From Puffinus mauretanicus (Eukaryota; Chordata; Aves; Procellariiformes; Procellariidae), in the NCBI GenBank assembly GCA_023333565.1, contig JAJKFH010000052.1, positions 1,736,001-1,800,000 of the forward strand: a DNA stretch of 64,000 nt, read 5' to 3'. The notes below the pieces were generated by a model, which did no database searches, was not told the origin of the DNA, and saw nothing but the letters and a program-made list of their open reading frames with translations. The number at the start of each line of letters is the position of its first letter. Position 1 is the stretch's first letter. Both the position numbers and the translations under genes were made by a program. Shown here piece after piece: positions 12,275 through 24,853 of the stretch.

Positions 12275-14050
12275 AGCACTGAGCATTTTAGGGCCAGTCT
12301 CCCAGCCGTAAAACATCAAGGCGAGCTGCCAACATTGCAGGAGTATGGGGTAATGTGATTAACGTTTGTGAAGTGCTCGGAAGTGTCTGTGGCGAATGCT
12401 CTGGTCCCATTACAGCACTCAATTCCTTCGACTATTTTTTTTGCCGGCAGCAGGGTGTCTCTGACAGCCTGAGCCCTGGTTCCCAAAGCCAGCAAGAGCG
12501 CTGTGATGCCCACCACGCAATCCGGGGGGATCGGAACAGAACAGGGAGCTTTGTTTGGATGGAGACAGCTTTTAGGTCTTGGGTTTCATTTTGTTGTTGT
12601 TATTGTTGTTTTCCAAATTCCCTTCCAATCTCTCTACTCTCCTGACATCCTTTTTATGTTGTTTGGAAGTCGGGGAAGCAGTTGCATTGTGAGTGTGGTC
12701 AGGTCAAACTCCTCACTTTTATCTTTGCTCTCTTGTAGGTGATGGGTATTTGGGGAATAAAATGCTAAGAACAGGGTTTAACAGGCCTTTGTTTGCTATT
12801 GTCCAGCTGTGCTTGAGACAGCAACAGAGATGGGGAACAATAAACAGTGAAAGGAAGCAGAGATTTTAAACCGTTTCTTTTCTTCCTATTCCGGTGTTCC
12901 TGGAATCTGACACATTTTGCTTTTTAGTCCCAACTATATTAGTAAAAATAACAAGGCAAGGTGCATTCAGTACAGCTTAGAGCAGTTGTGATTTTGGCTG
13001 TTGCTTAATTTTTTTATGCATATATCTCCATCTATGTGTATGTGTGTTTATGGGGGGTATCTGTCTGTTCTGAAGGTGCTGAAAAAGAAGTAATTAATAT
13101 TTAATGACTGACCCTCCTCATGTCAATGTATTTACCACATAATCCCCCATGGTCCCTTGGGCCACCGTGGTTTAGCTGGGCTTTTGGGAGCACCATGCTG
13201 GAAAGGGTTTCAGAGCTCAGTTTCTTGCCATCTTAGGCAGCCTCATCAGCCTTTCCAAAGCTCCTGGAGTACTGCCCTAGAAGGTGTTGGCTTTTCTTAC
13301 CCTCTCTAGTAGTGTTGAGAGCTTCTTTGACACCTTGCTGCTATGATGGCTAGAAGCCCACCAAATTTATCACCGAAATTTATTCATGGCTGTTTTATAC
13401 CCACTTCGTTTGCCTGCAGCTCTGTGGGAAGCTGGACACCTTCCTGTCTGAGGCTTCGGCTTCTTTGAAAATCCTGTCTCCAAGTCATGCAGCAAATGCC
13501 AAAGTCTTCACTTTTTTCCTACTTGCCGCTAGTTAAACCTGTGTTCAGACCCTGATGTGAAAGGTTTGCACGTTGGTTTAATGTTATTTGTAAGGATGTC
13601 TGCAAGAAGACTTCACGTCTCAGGTCACCATTTTTAATTTTTCCCCCCTAGTTTTTATCATTTGGTCTCTCATATTTTTCTCGGCTGTTTTCTCAGTCCC
13701 TGCTCCAGCCCCTTTCTTTTCCCCGTGGCAGGGTGACTAATTTACACTGTTGATCAGAAAATGAAGGAACCTGGCAGAGAGCAGCCCTGTTTGGCCAGTT
13801 TGTTATATGAGCCAGCTTTTAGTCTTTTACATGTTGCACACTGAGGTAAATCTTTCCCACTTAAACCCTTCTCCATGTAAGCTTTAGTCTCTTGTTTTGC
13901 TCTGCCGAGCTCTTGTGAGCATCCGCAGGTGCGAGGCAGCCGAGGGAGGCCAGGGATTGCAGCCGCTGGTTCTTGCCCCGTTTGCTCCATCTCGCATTAA
14001 AAAGCCCAGGGCTCCTGGGTAATAAAATTTCCTCACTGTTTTTGTTTCAG

Positions 14051-14064
14051 ATCATAAATACCAA
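14051..14064 (+). other. Candidate microexon or decoy exon (14 nt)
   Basis: A good acceptor (CTCACTGTTTTTGTTTCAG ending at 14050) is followed after only 14 bases (ATCATAAATACCAA) by a perfect donor GTAAGT at 14065-14070. The intron phase here is expected to be 0, so a 14-nt insert would shift the reading frame. It would therefore be a poison or decoy exon rather than a normal coding microexon, if it is used at all. No transcript evidence is available. Confidence 0.25.
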
Positions 14065-14159
14065 GTAAGTAATATTGTGCTATCCCTTTCTTTCATCTTT
14101 TTTCAAAATTTAATCTCCGAGTAGTTTGCCTGTTAGATGGCTGCAGACTCGCGGGAGAT

Positions 14160-15190
14160 GGTATTTATGACGGGCTTCGCGGCGGGCTGTGCCGGCACCG
14201 AGCCCCGCCGGCTGTGCCGTACGGGAGGGCCCTGCTTTGGCCGTGCTGTGCTGTTGGGTACCGGGCGCTTAGGACAAGTTTTAAGGAGGTGCAGGTGAGG
14301 CTGGGCTGAGGCGGGTGTGTTTGTCTCCCCCCGCCCTCTCTGGGCTTCATACCCACGCCTCCTCGTGGGAAGTTATCCGAATCTCCCTTTGAAAATCTCC
14401 ACCGACTTCAGAAACACTGTTTTTAATAGCTGCACTGTTCTTAATTTTTAAACCCCGAGAGTAGCTCTCCGGTAGGAATAGAAACTGAAAAACAAAGCAA
14501 TCAAAGGAAAGCTGTCCTACTCTCTGGGCATGTTTGGTTAGCGGCATCTCAGGGGGATGCTGAATCTAGTTCTTTAAACCGATGCCTCTCCGTGGTGTGA
14601 AAGGCTGGAAAGTTGCAGCCCGCAGCATCTCTCAACTCATCTGTGGCTTGTAATGTATATCGAATGGAGATATCCGTTCTGCTGAAGAGCATATAACAAA
14701 AATAATCTAACCTATTCCACCCAAATAAATAAGTCTGAAAACAAATCTCTCGTCGTACTGTCCTTATAAATATCTTTTAAATTGAGTATGAGTGACAAGA
14801 TGTGGTTGAGTCACTAGAAGAGCATCTCTGATAGCGTTGAAGAAGCCTTTTCAGATATATTTTATACCCCAGTTGTCATTGCAGCCGTATGTACCCTAGC
14901 CACCTGCCTTGCCCTTCACTGGCTGCAGGTTTTAAAATAGCAATTGGGAGATTGAAGACGGCGATACTTCTGAATGCTGCGTGGTGCTTCCTTGATTGGG
15001 CCTGAATAGCCGGGAAGGGAAAAACATCGCCCTGCAAGGGAGGGGAAGGGGTGCCGGCACCGCTCCTCGGAGGCCACCTCCCCGTGCCCCCGTTACAGGC
15101 AGCCGGGGCCCGGGGGGGCCGACCCGCGGTGAACATGGGGACTGGCAAATCGGGCTGCGCGTCCCTCGCCCGGAGCGGGGAGGCTGTATG
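14160..15190. other. Two GC-rich patches with AT-rich middle
   Basis: CpG-containing GC-rich sequence at about 14165-14345 and 15000-15185 flanks an AT-rich stretch at about 14650-14860. No exon was recognised. The sharp switches in composition are typical of this window. Confidence 0.4.
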
Positions 15191-17007
15191 TGCTTATTAG
15201 ATTTTTCAAATGTTATTTACCTTGATTGCAGCCTTTTTACAAAAGGAGATAAGGCATGGATATAAAAGATAATAGAACTATAAATTGCAAGACAGGTTCT
15301 TATGAAATCAGTAAATTATTCATTTAACAGTTCTGTGCGTGCTAATTTCATGTTGCTATGGTATCTCAAAATGGAGGAGGGAGGTCAGTCTGCAAAACAC
15401 AGGGCTCGCACAAAACGCGCAGATCTTTGTGGAAGACAGATAACGCGTTGCACACAACCTTCAGCTGAATGATAAATTGCCTCTTTATCTAGCGTTGTCC
15501 AGGGAGATCCAAGGCAGACAACTGAAAGAGATGTTTCACACTAGCTAACGTTTTTTGGAATTAGACCAAAAATCACACATTTCAGTCTTGAAATCTGTTT
15601 AAGTGTGCATTGTCTTAGTGGCATCTCTCCTCGGTGTGTCTCTGGAGATACAAATCACAACAGTCTGAAAGCTAACTTTTGGGGCTGCTTTCATGCTTAT
15701 GTGTTACTGCTCTCTGCTATTTCTGGTGGCCAGAAAGCTACTTGTGCAAAATGGATTTTCTTCCAGCTACTGTTTTTAGGAAAGGGGATTCCAATTTTAG
15801 GAATTGTTTTCTCTTGGGTTTGGGGGTGTTTTGGAATGATTTATTAATGGGCAGAAAAAATGCTGCATTCCTGCTAATCCTTAGATGTTTGCCTGTATTG
15901 CTTTATTACCGTCATTGTGTACGGCAGCGCTGGTGGCAGTGGCTTGCTTGTTCAGAGGGTGGGATGGACGCGCAAGTGTCGAATACGAATTTTAGCCTTT
16001 CAAGCACATTAAACTTGCAGGCAAAACAGCAGGACTGGTGGGGGTTTGTAGGCTGGTAATAGAAAGGGATCTCTTCTAACGTTGATTGTGTCTTTTGTTT
16101 TGTGTTTGACAGCTGTTACTGGAGGCATTTGCCACAGGAAGATGCTGCTGTGGTCAGGGGGTAGCTCTTTTGTCTCTTTGCCTTTTGCAGAGCTGCAAGG
16201 GCCTGTTCTCGGGGTTCTCTGTTTAATTCTTGCGTTGTTGGACACTTGCATCTTCACTCCTAGGGCATTTCCGAGGCGCTCAGACTGATCATGCCTTTGT
16301 CCAGCGGACGGCAATGCTTTGCTCGGGCAGCTGAGCCAGCCCGGGAGAGGGCTGGCACCCTGAGCGGGTGGGTGGAAAGGGCAGGTACAAAACCGGTCTG
16401 TAATGTTTGTGAGGGCAAAGTATAAAAAACTTTAAAACGTGACTGCAACTCCATTTCATTGCAAAACCAATGTTTTTGAAAATGTGAGTCTTTCGAGCTG
16501 TCTTGGGTACGGCAGCCAGGCAAGACGAGTTTTATAGTGTGATTGTGTCTTAACAAAAATGCTGCGTGTTTCCTAGACAAATGGGGCGTAGGACAGAGCA
16601 AATCCACCAGGGTCATAAAATCCAGGTATATTCAGTCAGAGAGCGAGGACTCCAGACTGGCATCTTCCCTTTCCCTGCTGCCTCCGCACACCGTAAAAAT
16701 TCCCAGCCATCTCTAAGCGCGCTGAAGCAAATCTGGGAGACTTCGGTACAAATAAATGACCAGAAGCCTGTAAGGCTGCGTTATCCAGAGGGGAACAACA
16801 ACTGTTCCATGACAGTGGTATCTTTTCTGCTGTGCTTGGTTAATTGAGCCCACTGTGAATGTTCGGGAGCATGGGAAGCTAATTTTTTTTCCCCGAGACA
16901 CCAAATGCAGAGAATATCTGTGTGCATATGGGGAAGTATTTGTGGTCTTTTGCACTGAATAGTCTTAAGTCTTCCTGCTGGCACACGTGCTAACTGCTGC
17001 TGCACTT

Positions 17008-17016
17008 CAGGTAAGA
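17008..17016 (+). other. Candidate recursive splice site CAG|GTAAGA
   Basis: An acceptor-like end TTCAG at 17006-17010 directly abuts a donor-like GTAAGA at 17011-17016. A branch-point-like GCTAAC lies at about 16989-16994. The intervening tract (TGCTGCTGCACTTCAG) is only moderately pyrimidine-rich. Such zero-length exons allow long introns to be removed in steps. Use in this gene is inference. Confidence 0.25.
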
Positions 17017-20000
17017 AGATAATGATCACATCATTAAGACACTACTAAAGCTGGCATTACTTGTTAGGTCAACATATCGATCTTGACATTACGCTGCCAG
17101 ATTTTTTTTAGATAATGCCTGTCCATCCTGCCTCTTGCTCGAGGAGGAAAGGAGAGAGAGGAAATGCAAAACTAAAAGCAACTTGACACAAATCTTTTCC
17201 CCAAAATAAAAGCACTTTGCTCCTTAAAAGATTTGTTCTGCTGCAAAGGCTCCTGCCTTGTTGCTGCTGATTGGATTACTGGCAGATTTCCTTTAAGTCG
17301 ATAGAAATCCCAAGGCAGTTGCTGGGCTTGTGGGCGGATAATTTGGTCATTCTAAAAAAAGACTCTCCTTTAGCCTTTTGTGTTTGGGTGCACAGTGCCT
17401 TCCCGGAGACAGATGTGGCCCCTCCAGCCCACGGGTTGGAGGGAGGCTGTGCTGAACTGCCTTGGGGTTTGGCCCCTGTTCCCGTTGGAGACCCCGCGCT
17501 GCTGCCTGGGCACGGCCCCGCAGGCGCGAATTGGGGCTCAGAGCTCCCGGGATTTAATAGTATCAGTTGGTTGGCGCTTGTGGAGTGTTGCTGGTTCACA
17601 CGCACTGCAGATCGTGCCCGAAGAGCTGAGAGCCAGTGCAGCATCTCGGCTGGCATCCTTTCATCTGAAGGCCGGCGAGCCCTGGCGTGCTCTGGGCTCC
17701 TGCTGGACGCGGGGCATCCCGCGTGGAGTTGTGTCTGCCATCGCGTCGGGCTTTGCTGCTGGTGCCACGGGTGCCACAACCGGACAGGGTCTGTGCTTGC
17801 CATGGGCACCTGCAGCACCTGCAGGTTATTGACCATCCACACGTAAATGATCCGTCACTTAGCTCCCTGAATAACCTCTGTGTAACTGTACAGCTTTCCT
17901 TTGAAGCTTGGTGTAAGTTTGCATTGTACCTATATTCTGAGTATATTAGAAATCTTGGAAATACCCTTCCTATCTTGCTGCAGAAAAAACCACCTCTCAC
18001 TTTTTAATAAATTTCTGCTTGTCTTGTTATCTCTTCTGTATTGAAACTGTCCAAGTCAGTTTTTCTCATTTCACTGGGCTCTTTTTATAGCATGCTACTT
18101 ACAGGCATTTTGTAAAAATAGCAGTAGTTCTATACGTGTGCGTGTGTGTTTTACATCACTAAAGCTTTATTTCGTATTTTAATCTGAGCTTACTGACTGC
18201 ACTTTTAAGGACTTTTAAATCAAAAGTGATAGTTCAAAAATGCATGATGTTTTTTAGTCTCTTGACTTCCGGAGAAGCAGTGCTTACACCAGTGCTGAGC
18301 TAGTTTAGTATCCTCTCTAAATATATTTCATTAAGAATGGTCCATATGGTGTGTCAGGGAGAAGGGGAATGCAGAGCAGAACCTGTGTCTGCCAGAGAAA
18401 ACTGTTTTGATCTAATGTTCAGCATAGTACGACTTCGGGGGGGGAAAAAATAAACATTGTCAGATGGGTGCTGCCAAATTTCACAATTTAACAAGAATTT
18501 CATGCTGTTCAGTGATTTTTTTTTTTCTTCTGAATACTCCAGTTTCTGGAGTCTTGTGATTTACACAAGACTGTTCATTTTTAAAACATGTTGTAGAAAA
18601 CAGCCTTAAAATATGGAACCAGGAAGCTCTAGTGTCAGCAGGTTAATAAAATCCTCAACTGTATTACATTTAAAATCTGGTGGCTTTTCAAGTGCATCTC
18701 CTGATTTGGAGATGGCGGGCTGTGGAACGTCAGAGTCCGTGTGAAACAGGAGTCGGGAGAAAGGTAACTTCTCAGGGGTATTAAGTATATTTTTTTATTT
18801 TGATCATTTCCAAGGTAAATCCGTCTGACTTGTTCTCCCGTTCTCTTTGAGCTTCACTGCTTTTGCGTGCTGCTTCTGCTTTCCCAATGAGAGCAGTTAA
18901 TGAGCTGTGCCGGTGCTGGTGGCAGGGACACACGGGACGTCTGTGCCCGCAGGTGTGTGCTGGTGCTCCCCCGAGGTCCCGTGGAAGTACAGGAGGAGAG
19001 TTGCTGTTTTTCTCTGTTACTTTTGACCAAACAAAACCAAGTTGCTGCGTCTCTCAGCTCTTTGAATCTGCGTTGGTGCTCGGGACAGATGAAAGTTTGC
19101 TGTTGTCCTCAAAGAGTCCCAGTCTCATCTCCGTACTTCCCATCCGTCTTCAGTGCTCATTTCTTTTAAGGTGGGACAAACTAAAATGCCAGGGTTTGAG
19201 AAATGAGCCCTTTTCCCTCCCGCACCCAGCCCTGCCTGAGCCCCAGCCCTTCCTGACCCTTCCCTGCTCAGTGGTGGTGGACGCTGTGTCCTCAGGAGGA
19301 AACCCCAAATTTTCTCATGGTTTCCTTTAGTCTCCTTTGAACTCATCTTTATTTTTTTAAGATATCCAGTGAAGTTTTCCAAGTTTGTCTAAGGTTAATT
19401 CACACCAATAAACAGAACCTCCTGTCACCAAGATGTACAGCATTTTATACCTTTTGGGCTTACTCCGGGAAACGTTTGGAAGATGCCACCTAATTAGAGT
19501 CTGGGGAGCTGAAGGAGCTGGCTTTGAGTTTCTGACACTCGAGACAGATGTGGTTTTGATCCTTACGATCTCCCTGGGGGCCCAATGTGTAGATCTGGGA
19601 AGTCTGCAAATCCCGAATCAAACAAGAGGAGGTCAGTGACAAACGGGAGCTGGGAGGGTGCCTGCAGAGAGGGGAGCGGGTGAGAAAGCTTCACTTCTGC
19701 TTTGCTAAGGAAAGGTCTTGGAGAGCCGGCTGCCGAAAGAGATGATCAAAGTTGTTCAGTAATTTTGAAGTCTGACCCTCCTGGTTTAATTTGACCTTTG
19801 GAGCAATGAAACGGGCCTGACTCTTTAAAACAAACTGCTGTGTGTAGTACCGGGGAGCACCGGCACCGAACCTGAAAAGATGGAGCCATTTGTAATAACT
19901 CTATACATCGGTCCCTGAAATCAGCTTTTTTTGCAGTAATTTGCTGGAGAGACCGTCAGTCCAGAATAACTTAAAAAATAATAGGAAATAATGTTTCCAT

Positions 20001-20558
20001 AGGTTTCGGTGATGCAAAGTTGAGAGAAGCTGAAAGGGCTGTATCCTGATGGACAGCAGCTTCGGTTACTTTAACACGGCGTTTTGCAGAGCTCCGCAGA
20101 GCTCCTCGTGCGGAGGAATGTAGAATCTCACACAGGTTGTCGGTAAGCTTAATGTAAAATACGGGGTCTATTTTTGTGACATTACAAAATGACCCTTTAT
20201 GGTAGTTAAGTGTTACAAGTCAGTAACAAGTAAATAATATAAAATATTTATTTCCATTACCCATATTCTCTTGGCATTAAAGTGCTGGGAAAGCCCTCGG
20301 GGGGCGACGGTGAGGCACAGGAAGGAAAACCGTCATGTTTCCTTGAGTTTTGGTAGCGTTTTGGCTAATCATTATAAAAATGCCTCTGAAGAGTCTCCCA
20401 AGCTCTCACTAATCAGGGCTGGAGGAGGGGAGCGACAAGGGGAGTTGTTGCTGAGCGTTACAGAACGGGCCAAACAGAGGGGCACCTCTGGGAGGAGGCA
20501 ATACCGAGTCCTGCGCGAGGTCGGCACGGCGGGGCAGGTTTACTTCTGGTTTGTCTTC

Positions 20559-20690
20559 TGACCTGGAGCGAGTCACTTTCCTCCTCCCTACTTTTCTGGT
20601 CCTAATTTTTTTTCCTGTTGGGTTAGCTTTGAATTTACTGTATTGAAGCAAATTTTACAGGAATAAAATGGGGAAGATTGCAGTCGAAAA
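20559..20690 (-). mobile_element. Possible MIR-like SINE remnant
   Basis: TGACCTGGAGCGAGTCAC at 20559 resembles the reverse complement of the MIR region 'gtgaccttgggcaagtcac'. TTTACAGGAATAAAATGGGG further on resembles 'ctgtaaaatgggg', but the two are separated by about 60 bases of unrelated sequence. Weak call. Confidence 0.3.
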
Positions 20691-22220
20691 TGAGCAGTGT
20701 GAGAGTAAGGAGGAGCTGAAAGGGCCTGTGTCCTACAGCTGAACAGCAAGGTTAAAATCTGGCCACTTTCAGCCCGCTGCGGATTTAGTTGCGAGATCAG
20801 CGCTGTAACCTTACTTATAGAAGGGGTATAAATCTCATTTCTCTTAAAACTGGGTTAGCAAAACCATGAGCAGAACACAGTAGAGAACAGTCTTGCCTCA
20901 ACCTCGCGGGGGTTGCACTACTATAAATTTGTGAATCTTTTCATTTCTTGTTTCCAGGTTATTTTTCTTTCTTTTCCTTTTCCGTTTTTTTTTTCCTTTG
21001 CCTATTTTAAGCAATGGCTACAAAATGAATGCTCTGCTTACTACAGACCTTTATCATGTAATGTTTTCAGCAGACACTCAAGAATTAAATATGTACAATT
21101 TCCATAATACTGATTATCCCTGTTTAAGTGCTATTTTAGAGGGTATTCATTTCTGTTGCAGTAGCAGCCGCAGCACTTAGCACCGCCAGCCCAGTTTTCC
21201 CCCTGTGCCTGAGACTCGGGTTTGGCGTGAGCCGGGATTTGGCTGAGTCGCCCACCACCGCTTTTAGCCCCGCTGCTCCGAATGGAAATGCGTTGCTGTG
21301 CTGCAGCCAGCCAGAGACGTCCAGGACGAGGAGTTGGTGCTTGGTTTGAAGAAGGCTGCCTCTGTCACTTTTGATATCTTCTGTTTTTTGTATGCAGAAA
21401 CACAAAGCACAATTAGAATGCAGTTATATATCCTCATAGTTATTAAAGCTTGGATTAACATGACATAAAGTTTTGTCTGGGGAGCCTTTTGCTATGGCTC
21501 AGGGAGCATTTTTGTGTGACAGTAATAGGCTACAGTTAATATACTTGAATGATACCAGAATCTGTGTAATAAGACAGAACAAAGGGGGTTTATTTGAAGC
21601 TGAATTACAAAGGTGGAATTATCATTGTGAACAATCCACTGAGATCGCAGCTTAATTATTGTATCTTGCGTTATTTCGGCATAATAAAGTGTAGTCAGTG
21701 AAGCAAAGTTAAAAAAATACATATACACATCTCAGAAGGACATCTTGTCAGTTATGTGGGATTGATGTGTGGACCTGTCACCTTATTCTTAACACCAAAA
21801 TCCTCTCTCTGCCCATTTTTGCAGTTTGTTTGATTTACCGAGCCTGTTTGCCATGATTCAAGAGTCTCTTGTAACGTTTCTGGGAGAGATTCATCACTGG
21901 GACATAATCCATTCAAATAGCTTTTAGGCAAGAAATAAAAAGTGTTTTGATGCCAAGAGGTTTCAAACGAAACGTTCAAAGGCAGCTGCTGGGGCCTGTA
22001 GAGGAAGAGGAGGGAGGGCTTTATTGTTCTCCAGGGCTTAGGGGAGAAGGAGTGAAAAGGTGGGAGCTTCCTTTGGAATCCCGTTTTCCCGGCCGTGGGC
22101 GAGTGCGCAGGGCTCTGCAGCGAGGTGTGACGCCCTCCGGTCCCCGGCCCTTCCCTGGGGATCGGTGTGCTGGGGGGGACTGGGGGCTCTGGGGGAGCGA
22201 GGAGAAGGGGCAGATGTACC

Positions 22221-22258
22221 CGTGCACGTGTGTGTGCACGTGTGCGTGTGCCCACGCA
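22221..22258 (+). repeat. Alternating GT/CA-rich stretch with CACGTG core motifs
   Basis: Almost perfectly alternating purine-pyrimidine sequence, with GTGCACGTGT repeated and canonical CACGTG E-boxes at 22225-22230 and 22237-22242. It has Z-DNA potential. Confidence 0.65.
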
Positions 22259-22286
22259 CAGGGACGAGGCAGGTGGAAATGGCAGC

Positions 22287-22344
22287 TTTGGAAAACGCTT
22301 GCAAATACACGTTGTTTTGGAAGGCTCTTGCAAATACACGTCGT
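22287..22344 (+). repeat. 29-bp tandem duplication (two copies)
   Basis: Copy one is 22287-22315 and copy two 22316-22344, both starting TTTGG and sharing the exact core TTGCAAATACACG. By my count 25 of 29 positions agree. The core includes an octamer-like TTGCAAAT. Confidence 0.7.
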
Positions 22345-23816
22345 TTCTGTCAACAGCAAAAATAAGTCATCCTTTTAAAAAAATAAACCAGACCAAAGTG
22401 TGAAAAGTAAGCAATGTGTTTTGCATTAAACCCACGTGTAATACTATTTCAGTAAACAGGGTGCCTTGTTTTGTGGGTAGAATAGGGGGTTTTGGTTAAG
22501 GTGTTTGGGTGATCTTTCTGGTTTTGCCGCTGGTCAGTGTGACGGGCTAAGGCAGCTTCACCTGAGTGTGATCGGTCTCCCCGTACCCGGGAAAGGTGCA
22601 GTGCGTGAAGGAGGGACTGCAGAGCACCCCGATGTCCCCTGGGAAAACACGCCAGGGGTTATCGGGAAGCGCACCTTATTGTAACGATTATATCGGGTTT
22701 TGATGAGAGAGGATGGCGTCTGTGGCCAGATGCTGTTTTAATGGCTGAAATTGTCTTTCCCTAATGATGCGGTGCTCCTGCTCAGCTTGTGCCCGTCTCT
22801 GCCTGTTCCTGACCCTGCCCGCAGCCCCGCCATGGTGCTTGGCCGGGAAACCTTGGCTCGGTGGCTTTTTGGCCATTTTCACATGCAGGGCGTTATTCAA
22901 CCATCTTGCGTTTGTACTGAAAGTTAACCCTCTGCCTGTGCCTTGAATCCCCGTTATATGGATAATAAGGGTGGAGGAGGATCCTTTTTTTAATTTTCCT
23001 TTATAAACTGAAGAAAATTATTTCTTTTTCACAGAAATCAGTTTGATGATTTAAGTAGCTGCAGGACGTTGAATGGCTTCAACGTCGTTTTAAACAAAAA
23101 AAACCTCACAACAGAAAACAGTGGTTTTTCTGCAGTAGGCTTTAAAAGGGTAGTAACGTAGTTCCAGAAATCTGGGTACGGTGATTATGCCTGTAATCCC
23201 CGTGCTGGCCAGGGGTAATTAAAAATTGCAGCTGAACCTTGGTTTCAAATGACTGGGTGAGGCTCTGTCAAACTGATGAGAGCTTGCGTTGTTGACACGT
23301 GTAAAACTCAATTTACCCACCACTAACTGAGGTTCGTGGGCATTAAATCTCTCTCCAAACAATATGACACTGGGGCACAGCGGGATGCGCTCGCGTTCGA
23401 GGGACTCGGAGAGGGGCACGCCGTTCGGCTGTGGTGTGAGAGGAGCTGTGCCGAGCCACAGCCAGCGCTGCTAATTGCTTTCTTTTTAATATTATATTCA
23501 GCCTTAATAGCCTGCTCTTCTGGTGGATTGCCTTTCCCAGCATTTATTACAGCATGCTTAGGAACCTGACCAGAGAGTGGGAAGGGGTGGAGCTGAAGGG
23601 AATAAAATCAAGGTGGTACTTTAAAAATCCATCCCGACAGCCCAAACTAATGTTCCAGTCTGAGCTCCCTGATTGAGCTCAAATTAAAGGGGGCCAGGCT
23701 GCAGCGAGCGTCCCGAGGTCTTGAGTGATCAAAATGGCATGTCATGCCCGGTGCTTCTCATTTTGTAAAACACTTGGGACAGCAGGCAGGCCGGGTGGCG
23801 GGTTATTGATGGGCGA

Positions 23817-23854
23817 TTGGCGGCGGTGATTACCGCCAAAGGTTACTGGTAACC
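23817..23854. repeat. Two adjacent inverted repeats
   Basis: TTGGCGG (23817-23823) pairs with CCGCCAA (23833-23839); an alternative stem is GGCGGT/ACCGCC with loop GATT. One base later comes a near-perfect palindrome, GGTTAC-TG-GTAACC, at 23841-23854. The latter resembles a dimeric half-site such as an RFX X-box, but is not an exact consensus. Confidence 0.7.
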
Positions 23855-24191
23855 ACGCTTTTCTGCGGTGAACAGACTTAAAAGACACATTCCCACAAAC
23901 AGCTTTGGGCTTCTGACTTCTCATCAAGACTTGCTGGCATATTTTAAAAGAGGTGAAGGACGAGTCTAAACCACGAACAGCAGAAATCAGAGCTAGTGCT
24001 TCGTTTGTGTTTTTTCTCCTCTCTTGAAGGTGGGCGACGTGCTGCGATGCAGGGATGCGAGCAGGGCTGTAAGTCCAGGGAAGCCTGTGCTCCAGCTCTG
24101 GCTGTTTCAGTGCCGGGGCAGAGCTCTTGTCTTTTCAAGCGGATTCTGAAAGCAAATCCAGGGACTTGTCTTCTCCTGTTTTTATCACTAA

Positions 24192-24240
24192 GTTGTGACA
24201 ACGGGAAAGTCACTTTGCTTTCTGTGAATCGGTACTGTGA
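24192..24240 (-). mobile_element. Possible MIR-like SINE remnant
   Basis: GTTGTGACAACGGGAAAGTC followed by ACTTTGCTTTCTGTG resembles the reverse complement of the MIR core ('ttgtgaccttgggcaagtcac ... ctctctgtg'). Short and weak, called by eye. Confidence 0.35.
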
Positions 24241-24837
24241 GCTGCTGGAGCAGGCAGCGTGTCTGGAGCGAGGAGCGGTGAGGCACTGACCCCAAGGTAC
24301 AGCCTCAAAAAAAAGTCATAAATCATCAAAGTAATGAGTTTGGTCTGAGTACAGTGCTCTGAATCCCCACCTCGTCAGCAGCCTGCGCAGGAACTCGCCC
24401 AGCTGCCTCCTCTGTCTGCTGTGAAGCCCGGGGGTAGAGAGGGGACTTGGACCCCCGAGCCGGCACTTCGGCACCTTTTTTGAGTTCAGCAGCTGTAACA
24501 ACACTTGTTACAGCAGGGGTCTGGGTTGCGAGTGTTTTTTCCATAAATTAAAAAATCCCTAAATGTAGAGATATAAGCTGTATTTGATTTGGGTTGAAGG
24601 ACAAGGGAGGAGAGAGCTCTGCTTAGAAGAAATAGCCCTGGAAAAATATTCTTTAATATGCAAGTCAGTATATGAAAAGAACAATAAAAGGAAAAAGGAT
24701 CTAGCAGGAAATAAAATGAAACTTTTTTTCATTACAGTCAAGGGAAACTTAGATGAGTTTTTCTTTGCTAATAAACTGCACTGCTTCATTTTGCAGCTGA
24801 GCCTTTTGCTGAAGCTGACTGTGGCAATTGTTCATAC

Positions 24838-24853
24838 TTTTTTTTTTTTTTTT
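24838..24853 (+). repeat. T16 homopolymer
   Basis: Sixteen T followed by AAAAACTC. No adjoining processed pseudogene or LINE was recognised on the minus strand. Confidence 0.85.

Larger units (their letters stand above)
7791..14160 (+). other. MSI2: MSI2 intron block, no gene seen
   Basis: Non-coding. It holds GC-richer stretches at about 7800-7900 and 8520-8660, an octamer (POU) motif ATTTGCAT at 9727-9734, a G-rich tract at 12231-12274, a GTT-rich stretch near 12590-12610, AT-rich sequence at about 12850-13110, and a microexon-like pair of splice sites at 14051-14064. A strong acceptor-like pyrimidine tract ends in TAG at 12738. No open frame resembles a known protein. Confidence 0.6.

Noticed and set aside
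17271..17846. Overlapping open frames of 191 (+) and 188 (-) codons
   Set aside because: Two opposite frames open over the same GC-rich stretch indicate few stop codons because of composition, not coding. Neither resembles a known family.
21752..22339. 195-codon open frame on the minus strand
   Set aside because: It reads through the GT/CA stretch and the 29-bp tandem duplication, giving His/Thr/Arg-rich repeats. No homology recognised.
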